A stretch of 6,063 bases of DNA, taken from contig CALGRN010000132.1 in NCBI GenBank assembly GCA_937880835.1, forward strand, positions 1 to 6,063, read 5' to 3'. The stretch comes from an uncultured Prevotella sp. (GTDB taxonomy: Bacteria > Bacteroidota > Bacteroidia > Bacteroidales > Bacteroidaceae). A model generated the notes under the pieces. The model ran no database searches. It was not told the origin of the DNA and saw only the letters and a program-made list of their open reading frames with translations. Made by a program: the position numbers and the translations under genes. Shown in pieces: positions 1 to 4,808 of the stretch (its first letter is position 1; each line of letters opens with the position of its first letter).

Positions 1-133
1 TACCTATCATATCCAAACAATCGGAAAGATGCTTTTTAAGTCCTGAAAGATCGGCATGACCGTATATGTTTGAACTGAAATTTATCCTTATATCGGGATA
101 TTTATAGAGGTCGTCTCCGTGTCCTGTTATCAT
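1..133 (-). CDS. cobD: CobD-like threonine-phosphate decarboxylase, N-terminal part (cut by window edge)
   Basis: Reading leftward from ATG at 133-131, an open frame of 44 codons reaches the window edge. The protein begins MITGHGDDLYKY and continues with INFSSNIYG and a DLSGLKKHL segment. The G-HGDD start followed by an I-(N/D)FSSN-type motif is how CobD / HisC-like fold-type I PLP enzymes of cobalamin clusters begin. CobD decarboxylates L-threonine-O-3-phosphate to (R)-1-aminopropan-2-ol phosphate, used to build the nucleotide-loop linker of cobalamin. Its ATG overlaps the cobQ stop as ATGA (130-133), which suggests translational coupling in one operon. The PLP lysine and the rest of the protein lie outside the window. 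A histidinol-phosphate aminotransferase paralogue is the main alternative; position directly after cobQ favours cobD. Confidence 0.82.
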   Translation of the reverse strand, partial: MITGHGDDLYKYPDIRINFSSNIYGHADLSGLKKHLSDCLDMIG

Positions 134-1647
134 CCTTTAAGTATTTTATATAACTTGTCCATATCAATATGACTGCGCACATGAGCAGCCAACTTGTCAT
201 ATTGTTCTTCTTTGAAAGCTCGATAATCGAACTTATTATCGTTATTAACGAGCTTTTCGGTATAAGGTTTGAGCAACAAATCGATGAACTCCGAATTGTC
301 GAGAATACCGTGAATGTATGTTCCCATGCATTTTTCATCAACGATATATCCGTCTTCGTGTCCGTCTTCAAACACCGCAAGACTTCTCATTTTGTCTCCT
401 TTCTCTGTGCAAACGGTATCTCCCATGTGTATCTCATAGCCTTCGAGCCATTGTTTTTCAATGCTTCCGAGAAGATGAAATTTATCCTGACGTGTCACTT
501 TTTCATCGGTAATAGTGGTTGATACGGGCAGTAATCCGAGTCCGGGCAAGCGTTCAAATCCGCATTCTATATGATTTGGATCGAGCACTTCAATGCCCAT
601 CATCTGATAACCGCCGCATATTCCAAATACAGAAGCACCGTTGCGATGTGCTTTTACTATGGCTTGTGCGACACCGTTTCTGCGCAATTCATACAAATCG
701 GCAATGGTACTTTTACTTCCCGGAATTATTATTATATCGGCTTTCGATATGTCATCCACATTGTTTGTATAAAAGAGATGCACTCGCGGGTCACGTTCGA
801 GCACGTTGAAGTCTGTAAAATTGCTTATCTGACGCAGCAAAATGACTGCCACGTTGACCTTTCCGAGCTCTGCATTCATTGACTTTGAAGCAAGACTGAC
901 ACTGTCTTCTTCTTCTATATATATATCTTTGAAATATGGTATAACGCCTAATACTGGAACACCGCATACATCTTCCATCATCTTTATACCGTCGTCAAAC
1001 AGCCGAAGGTCTCCTCTGAACTTGTTTATGATTATTCCTTTTATCATGCTTTTATATTCGGGCGTCTGCAATGCAATGCTTCCGTAAACGCTTGCGAACA
1101 CTCCGCCTCTGTCAATGTCGCCGACTAAGATTACATCCGCATTTGCATGGCGGGCCATAGGCATGTTGACTATATCCTGATTGCGCAGGTTTATCTCCGC
1201 AATACTGCCTGCTCCTTCCATTACAACAGGGTTGAAGCGAGACGAAAGCCTGTCGTAAGCAGCACAAACAGCCTTGCGCAATTCCTCTTTTCCTTCAATA
1301 CGGAAGTATTCGTATGCATGTCTGTTGCCCATTGGTTTGCCGTTCAGCACCACCTGAGAAGTATGATCGGACTGCGGTTTCAACAGAACGGGATTCATAT
1401 CCGTCTCGCATGGAATGCCGGCAGCTTCTGCCTGAACAGCCTGTGCGCGTCCTATCTCAAATCCTTCGGGTGTGGCATAGGAGTTGAGAGCCATATTTTG
1501 AGCCTTGAACGGTGCAGGATTATAGCCGTCTTGTTTCAATATTCGACAAAGCGCAGCTGCTAAAATGCTCTTTCCTACATCACTCCCAGTACCTGCCAAC
1601 ATAAACGAATGCAGGATGTTTGCAGTATTTTTATTTTCAGAATTCAT
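130..1647 (-). CDS. cobQ: cobyric acid synthase (CobQ/CbiP), glutamine-hydrolysing
   Basis: This 505-residue protein has the full length and domain order expected of CobQ/CbiP. The cytoplasmic enzyme uses ATP and glutamine to amidate carboxylates b, d, e and g of adenosylcobyrinic acid a,c-diamide. Visible in the N-terminal P-loop-like synthetase domain are GTGSDVGKS (19-27), KAQNMALNS (48-56), LLKPQSDHTSQVV (88-100), EGAGS (144-148), GDIDRGGVFAS (176-186) and NKFRGD (208-213). The C-terminal class I (triad) glutaminase-like domain shows IIPGSKSTIADL (307-318), GICGGYQMMG (342-351) with the presumed nucleophile Cys344, GYEIHMG (403-409), and GTYIHG (442-447) with the presumed catalytic His446. 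The ATG at 1647 is used because family members start 10-20 residues before the P-loop. Met16 is too close to the first beta strand to be preferred. It follows cobB by 93 bp and overlaps the cobD-like gene by 4 bp. No key residue appears lost. Confidence 0.97.
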   Translation of the reverse strand: MNSENKNTANILHSFMLAGTGSDVGKSILAAALCRILKQDGYNPAPFKAQNMALNSYATPEGFEIGRAQAVQAEAAGIPCETDMNPVLLKPQSDHTSQVVLNGKPMGNRHAYEYFRIEGKEELRKAVCAAYDRLSSRFNPVVMEGAGSIAEINLRNQDIVNMPMARHANADVILVGDIDRGGVFASVYGSIALQTPEYKSMIKGIIINKFRGDLRLFDDGIKMMEDVCGVPVLGVIPYFKDIYIEEEDSVSLASKSMNAELGKVNVAVILLRQISNFTDFNVLERDPRVHLFYTNNVDDISKADIIIIPGSKSTIADLYELRRNGVAQAIVKAHRNGASVFGICGGYQMMGIEVLDPNHIECGFERLPGLGLLPVSTTITDEKVTRQDKFHLLGSIEKQWLEGYEIHMGDTVCTEKGDKMRSLAVFEDGHEDGYIVDEKCMGTYIHGILDNSEFIDLLLKPYTEKLVNNDNKFDYRAFKEEQYDKLAAHVRSHIDMDKLYKILKG

Positions 1648-1661
1648 AAATCCAACTGTTT

Positions 1662-1674
1662 GTAAACGGTTTAC
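1662..1674. promoter_or_regulatory. 13-bp operator-like palindrome upstream of cobQ
   Basis: GTAAAC (1662-1667), one central base, GTTTAC (1669-1674) form a perfect 6+1+6 inverted repeat. It ends 14 bp before the cobQ ATG in the cobB-cobQ gap. Its shape resembles repressor half-sites such as those of LacI-type proteins, but no regulator gene is present here. A weak hairpin with no function is also possible. Confidence 0.35.
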
Positions 1675-1699
1675 TTATATTTAAAGATATGCGACTTTT

Positions 1700-1716
1700 C
1701 AATATACAAAATATTG
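1700..1716. repeat. AT-rich inverted repeat in the cobB-cobQ gap
   Basis: CAATAT (1700-1705) and ATATTG (1711-1716) flank five bases. It lies 24 bp after the cobB stop on the minus strand. The stem is short, AT-only at its core and not followed by a run of T in the direction of transcription, so it is a poor terminator. On the minus strand its loop and right arm contain TATTTTG, one base shorter than the Bacteroidota -7 box, so a weak internal promoter for cobQ cannot be excluded. Confidence 0.25.
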
Positions 1717-1740
1717 CGAATGATGCTATTTTGTGTCAAA

Positions 1741-3081
1741 TTAAAAAATATTCGCTATAAAATTACGACTTAAATAAAGATGTGTGTAACTCGCAATGAC
1801 ATTCTTTTCTCTCATGACGGGAGTTGAAACCGGAGCTCCCGACGCATTGAACACCTGAACAATAGATTGCGGAAGACTTCCTTCAAAACGAGTATAATGG
1901 AACTCGTGCCCTCTTACGTCATATCCATTCCAGTTCATTTGCCTGTAACCCAACGAGAGTTTACGGTCTTCTTTGCGTGCCGTTATATCGTAAGGCAATG
2001 CTCCGACCATATCGAAACGCCCTTCATCGCTTGCTATCGAACGGCATAAATACATCATACCGCCACACTCTGCAATGACCCTTCCGCCTCGCTTGGCATA
2101 ACATCTTATGCTTTCGAGAGTATTTTTTGCTGCCGAAAGCGTTTCAAGATGTTTCTCCGGATAGCCTCCCGGAAGATAAAGCAGATCGGTGTCGGGTGGC
2201 AACGGTTCGTCTTTTTCAGGGTCGAAGAACGTCACATTGCCCATTATTGCGAAAATATCGAGGTGTTCTTGATAAATGAATGAGAACGATTCGGCATTAC
2301 GCGCAACAGCTATTTTCATATCACCTTTATTTTCCGACACGTCGAATCCATTCTCCGGAACGCCTTTCATTACTGCGCCCAGCAGTCTGTCGCAATCGAT
2401 ATGCGCCTCTATGTTGCTTATAAGAACGTCATCGAAAACTGATTCTTCACTGAAATCGAGCCCGAGATAGCGCGACGACTGCTCCAAATCGGCATTCTTC
2501 GGCAGATAACCGAAACATTCAACACCTATATCTTTGCATGCATCACGCAACATTTCAAAATGTCTCGGTGAACCTACTTTATTGAAAATCACACCTTTTA
2601 TGTCAACATCTGTCCTGAAATTGACAAACCCCGACAACAGCGGTGCAACCGAATAGGCTGCCGATTTGGCATCTACAACCAAGATAACAGGCAATCCGAG
2701 CACTCGTGCGACATCATAAGACGAGCCTCGCTCGTGCGAATAACCGTCGAAAAGCCCCATCATTCCCTCTGTTATGCAAACATCAGCACCGTGAGAATAA
2801 CGGGCATATACATCTCTTACATGCTCTTCGGAAGCCATAAACGTATCGAGATTTACAGAAGGATAGCCGCAAACAGCAGCGTGAAACTTGGTATCTATAT
2901 AGTCCGGTCCGCACTTGAAAGGATGCACTTTCATCCCTCTGCGCGCCAAACAAGCCATCAGTCCGCGCGCAATGGTGGTCTTGCCTGAACCCGAAGAAGG
3001 TGCAGAAATCAAGAATTGAGAAATCTTTCTCTTACACATAAGACTCGCATTTTTATTATTTGAAATTTGCAGACCGCTCAT
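1741..3081 (-). CDS. cobB: cobyrinate a,c-diamide synthase (CobB/CbiA)
   Basis: The frame encodes 446 residues, matching the usual length of CbiA/CobB. The enzyme amidates the a and c carboxylates of cobyrinic acid (hydrogenobyrinic acid in the aerobic route) with ATP and glutamine, just before the CobQ step. The N-terminal synthetase domain has P-loop SAPSSGSGKTT (26-36), KCGPDYIDTKFH (56-67), EGMMGLFDG (105-113) and a DAKSAAYSVAP segment (137-147). The C-terminal glutaminase domain has LPGGYPE (303-309), ECGGMMYL (338-345) with the presumed nucleophile Cys339, GYRQMNW (378-384), GHEFHYT (391-397), and ASYTHLYL (430-437) with the presumed catalytic His434. Start choice is uncertain. ATG 3081 gives 14 residues not typical of the family, whereas ATG 3039 (Met15, MCKRKISQFLISAPSSG) puts the P-loop at the usual distance and leaves a structured leader untranslated. 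I think 3039 is at least as likely. First gene of the visible cob operon. Confidence 0.96.
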   Translation of the reverse strand: MSGLQISNNKNASLMCKRKISQFLISAPSSGSGKTTIARGLMACLARRGMKVHPFKCGPDYIDTKFHAAVCGYPSVNLDTFMASEEHVRDVYARYSHGADVCITEGMMGLFDGYSHERGSSYDVARVLGLPVILVVDAKSAAYSVAPLLSGFVNFRTDVDIKGVIFNKVGSPRHFEMLRDACKDIGVECFGYLPKNADLEQSSRYLGLDFSEESVFDDVLISNIEAHIDCDRLLGAVMKGVPENGFDVSENKGDMKIAVARNAESFSFIYQEHLDIFAIMGNVTFFDPEKDEPLPPDTDLLYLPGGYPEKHLETLSAAKNTLESIRCYAKRGGRVIAECGGMMYLCRSIASDEGRFDMVGALPYDITARKEDRKLSLGYRQMNWNGYDVRGHEFHYTRFEGSLPQSIVQVFNASGAPVSTPVMREKNVIASYTHLYLSRNFIANIF

Positions 3082-3126
3082 TCCCCTGCGTGAGAAACAT
3101 TTCCTGCTTCTCGCAAGTAAGTCTGC
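3069..3126 (-). promoter_or_regulatory. predicted structured leader of cobB
   Basis: An outer perfect stem pairs GCAGAC (3069-3074) with GTCTGC (3121-3126). Inside it TGCG (3087-3090) pairs with CGCA (3112-3115), and AGAA (3093-3096) with TTCT (3108-3111), across a two-base bulge and an 11-base loop. The element lies between the promoter candidate and Met15 of CobB, and it contains the upstream ATG at 3081. It lacks the conserved cobalamin-riboswitch core and is far too short for one. It may control initiation at 3081 versus 3039, or have no role. Confidence 0.35.
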
Positions 3127-3136
3127 TTATATCATG

Positions 3137-3169
3137 CAAAATTATAAAAAATCCCGAGATTATCGGAAA
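3137..3169 (-). promoter_or_regulatory. Bacteroidota-type promoter candidate for cobB
   Basis: On the minus strand TAATTTTG (3144-3137) fits the -7 consensus TAnnTTTG. TTTC at 3169-3166, 21 bases upstream, is a one-mismatch match to the TTTG -33 box. Initiation would fall around 3130, giving a leader of about 50 nt to ATG 3081 or 90 nt to ATG 3039. The same octamer occurs by chance elsewhere (minus strand, 4387-4380), so position is the main support. Confidence 0.5.
3154..3166. repeat. small hairpin inside the cobB promoter spacer
   Basis: CCGA (3154-3157) and TCGG (3163-3166) flank five bases. On the minus strand the stem is followed after two bases by six T residues (3151-3146), like a weak intrinsic terminator. 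It also sits between the -33 and -7 candidates, where an operator could lie. A four-bp stem is too short for a firm call. Confidence 0.22.
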
Positions 3170-3179
3170 GTAAGGATAA

Positions 3180-3505
3180 AAAAGACGTCAATGCAGCACG
3201 CTATATAAATATGAAAGCACTGTAAAAATCTTTAACCTGCTTATTGAAAGCATTGAAAAATGCGAAATATTTCAACAGAAAACAGCAAACTGCGATACCG
3301 ATTTGTTTATAAAAAACATATAGAAACGTGAGGCGGATAAAATCCATTCGATAGATTTAATTATGACCGTCAGAGCTATATACACTATCAATTCTTCAAA
3401 ATGACAAATACTTTCTTTTAATATTCTGATAATCGATGCATTAAAGGAGAATTGCTAATATTCATAATCTGTTTGATTTTATGATTGTCAAAATAGAGTG
3501 TTCGC
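3180..3505. other. gene-free AT-rich stretch upstream of cobB
   Basis: No open frame with a recognisable product occurs on either strand. The only structure seen is an imperfect direct repeat, TGAAAGCACTGTAAAAAT (3212-3229) and a close variant at 3245-3262, which may be chance in AT-rich DNA. No cobalamin-riboswitch core, tRNA or convincing extra promoter was found. Confidence 0.6.
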
Positions 3506-3516
3506 TATATGTTTTC

Positions 3517-3537
3517 GGACAGACACGAGGTCTGTCC
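3517..3537. repeat. perfect palindromic REP-like unit 1
   Basis: GGACAGAC (3517-3524) and GTCTGTCC (3530-3537) are exact 8-bp arms around a five-base loop. The following TCTGTCCCTAC (3531-3541) is the exact reverse complement of 3624-3634 in unit 3, so this unit lies in the opposite orientation to units 2 and 3. Short GGACAG...CTGTCC palindromes flanked by GTAGG are the type dispersed as REP/MITE-like elements. No transposase is present here. Confidence 0.7.
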
Positions 3538-3552
3538 CTACCTATTGATTGC

Positions 3553-3590
3553 TTGTTGTAAGGACAAACGCCCTGCCTGTCCGCTTCTAT
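3553..3590. repeat. 38-nt REP-like unit 2
   Basis: The unit begins TTGTTGTAAGGACA, contains complementary GGACA (3562-3566) and TGTCC (3578-3582), and ends CGCTTCTAT. It aligns without gaps to unit 3 (3619-3656) at 32 of 38 positions. All six differences are transitions. Confidence 0.7.
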
Positions 3591-3618
3591 TGGATATAAG
3601 TGGATGTGTTTTCGCCTG

Positions 3619-3656
3619 TTGTTGTAGGGACAGATGCTCCGCCTGTCTGCTTCTAT
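3619..3656. repeat. 38-nt REP-like unit 3
   Basis: Same orientation as unit 2, 66 bp further on. The stem is GACAG (3629-3633) with CTGTC (3643-3647), extendable by a G-T pair (3628/3648). A further fragment, GCCTGTCCAC (3661-3670), follows and looks like the tail of another degenerate copy. Open frames crossing these units on both strands are by-products of the repeats and not genes. Confidence 0.7.
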
Positions 3657-3760
3657 CTGTGCCTGTCCACATGTATAAAAAGATACACTTTCGCATCTCT
3701 CTGTGCGTCTCCGCATAACATTGCGCGTCCATATTCATAATCCTGTGTCTATGCTATTGT

Positions 3761-3775
3761 TGTTTTCGGACAAAC
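3761..3775. repeat. half copy of REP-like unit 1
   Basis: TGTTTTCGGACAAAC matches 3510-3524 (the left flank and left arm of unit 1) at 14 of 15 positions; the one difference is a G/A transition. The right arm is missing; a different short inverted repeat, CGGA...TCCG (3776-3791), follows. It looks like a decayed or truncated member of the family. Confidence 0.5.
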
Positions 3776-3805
3776 GGAGAGTATATTCCGCCGAACTAAC
3801 ATAAA

Positions 3806-3828
3806 GCATGAAATCAGCTGATTAATGC
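3806..3828. repeat. extended palindrome centred on AATCAGCTGATT
   Basis: A perfect 12-bp palindrome (3812-3823) is framed by GCAT (3806-3809) and ATGC (3825-3828), giving a longer imperfect dyad. It may be a protein-binding site or another dispersed palindrome. No adjacent gene explains it. Confidence 0.5.
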
Positions 3829-3851
3829 CAAAAGAAGCACGAAACTTATCA

Positions 3852-3866
3852 TGCTGAATATCAGCA
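3852..3866. repeat. palindrome TGCTGA-ATA-TCAGCA
   Basis: Perfect six-bp arms flank a three-base centre. It shares the GCTGA/TCAGC core with the palindrome 24 bp upstream. On the plus strand it is followed by CTTTAAAAAA, not by a T-run, so it is not a standard terminator in that direction. Confidence 0.45.
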
Positions 3867-3884
3867 CTTTAAAAAACATATTCT

Positions 3885-3966
3885 AAAAGTTATCCTTTTG
3901 CACTCTGAAAGCTATTGTTTTGCGTCCTAAAAGGATAACTTTTGCGATGCTAAACAATAACTTTTG
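3885..3966. repeat. 15+15 bp inverted repeat with a third partial copy
   Basis: AAAAGTTATCCTTTT (3885-3899) and AAAAGGATAACTTTT (3929-3943) are exact reverse complements separated by 29 bases. Both arms share the frame AAAA-N7-TTTTGC, so only the central seven bases are inverted. ATAACTTTTG recurs at 3935-3944 and 3957-3966, and ATTGTTT (3914-3920) in the spacer is complementary to AAACAAT (3952-3958). It could be a miniature element, a cruciform or a multi-site binding region. No terminal duplication was identified. Confidence 0.6.
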
Positions 3967-4200
3967 AAATTCAAGAAATATCCGATTTCATAAATCTATG
4001 CAATATATTTATTGCCATGACAACCTTTAAAACGAATAAAAAAAAGCACACAAATCTCTGTATATCAGACATATGACCAAAGCACTTGCCAAAAGAAAAC
4101 ACAAATATTCAACTGCCTGAACAGCGTTATATCAAAGAAAACAAAACCATTTCAAACTCAAAAACTCGCTACATTTTATCGTTCTGTAAATAAAATTATA

Positions 4201-4208
4201 TATCTTTG
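4201..4208 (+). promoter_or_regulatory. Bacteroidota -7 promoter box for the RNA candidate
   Basis: TATCTTTG, followed by CA, is an exact TAnnTTTG match. It is the only exact match I found on the plus strand of the gene-free region. No clear TTTG -33 box is seen about 20 bases upstream. Transcription would start near 4213-4216. Confidence 0.6.
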
Positions 4209-4240
4209 CAAGTTGAAATAATATACATACACTGAAAATT

Positions 4241-4378
4241 GCAGCTCTGCGGGTGTGGTAAAACGAGCCCAAAGGCGGAGACGGTTGTCAGTAAGGAATA
4301 ACTCTTGTTTACCTTTCTTTTAAGTAAAATATTACGAAAAGATAGGAAAGGAAGTTATTTGCATACAGAACCGTCTTC
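4241..4378 (+). ncRNA. structured RNA candidate, long rod hairpin (6S-like in shape)
   Basis: Behind the -7 box, 4277-4286 pairs with 4369-4378 (10 bp, one G-U), then after an asymmetric bubble of about 8-9 bases per side 4296-4303 pairs with 4353-4360 (8 bp). Then 4308-4321 pairs with 4337-4349 with one bulge and one mismatch, and the loop itself contains GTAA/TTAC (4324-4327/4332-4335). The 5' part can form a separate hairpin: 4245-4250 with 4275-4280, and GGGT 4251-4254 with GCCC 4267-4270. This competes with the base of the rod for 4277-4280. No reading frame accounts for it. A rod with a central bubble is the shape of 6S RNA, and Bacteroidales have several promoter-linked structured RNAs such as Bacteroidales-1; I cannot assign the family by eye. 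It could instead be the leader of the downstream flippase mRNA. Both ends are approximate. Confidence 0.6.
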
Positions 4379-4808
4379 ACAAAATTAAAAGAACAGTTTA
4401 TTTAGTTAAAGTAATCAAGTTTTACTAACAAATAACTCAACTTCTTAACCACTTGCAACCTGCTCGTAAGTTTATTAGTTTTAAGTCCTTAAACAGGCAT
4501 CATCCGTTAATAATTATTTGATTTGCGCAAAAACAAAAAAGCAAATCAACGAGATAAATCATACCGCACAAAGAACTTACGGAAATCAATCCGCATGATA
4601 TCTGAACAAAATCGAAAGTCTGACATTATATATGGGAAACAATTTTCGTGCAGATTTCATATAAACGAATAATGACATTACAAAACAAGAAGCATAAGAC
4701 CGGCTTCGCAATTACGGCAGTGAGGAAATACACATTTACAAACAATGAGCCGTTGCACGTTTAACTTGCTGTAATTAATTCAAGCAAAATGCAATTTACG
4801 AGCAATTA
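4379..4808 (+). other. gene-free leader between the RNA candidate and the flippase gene
   Basis: No TAnnTTTG box on the plus strand and no GC-rich hairpin followed by a T-run were found in these 430 bases. It contains CAAATAACT (4429-4437), complementary to the 3' arm of the rod, and a nine-bp hairpin at 4518-4549. A 30-codon frame at 4672-4764 has no recognisable product. The stretch may be a long 5' untranslated region. Confidence 0.45.
4518..4549. repeat. nine-bp hairpin with A-rich loop
   Basis: TTGATTTGC (4518-4526) and GCAAATCAA (4541-4549) are perfect complements around a 14-base, nearly all-A loop. No T-run follows on either strand, so it is not a standard intrinsic terminator. An A-rich loop could bind protein or pair with U-rich RNA. 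Confidence 0.45.

Noticed and set aside
102..1563. Several plus-strand and other-frame open frames of 60-140 codons opposite cobQ
   Set aside because: They lie wholly or almost wholly within cobQ, whose conserved motifs run the length of its frame. Their translations show no family features.
1867..2988. Plus-strand open frames opposite cobB
   Set aside because: They are antisense shadows of a gene with complete catalytic motifs.
3082..3510. Cobalamin riboswitch upstream of cobB
   Set aside because: Looked for the conserved B12-box (GCCACTG-like) and the GGTG-type core on the minus strand and found neither.
3553..3656. CRISPR-like pattern: two 38-nt repeats separated by 28 nt
   Set aside because: Only two full copies, each internally palindromic with six differences. 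The neighbouring unit is in the opposite orientation at a different spacing, and no cas gene is present. A REP-like family fits better.
3462..3738. Overlapping open frames on both strands through the repeat cluster
   Set aside because: Their protein sequences are repetitive Cys/Arg-rich translations of the REP-like units, with no recognisable domain and competing frames on both strands.
4380..4387. Minus-strand TAATTTTG promoter box at the 3' end of the RNA candidate
   Set aside because: One such octamer is expected by chance in AT-rich DNA of this length. Nothing downstream on that strand calls for a promoter, although antisense transcription is not excluded.
4672..4764. 30-codon frame ahead of the flippase
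   Set aside because: No recognisable motif and no evidence of translation. Frames of this size are expected by chance, though a leader peptide cannot be excluded.
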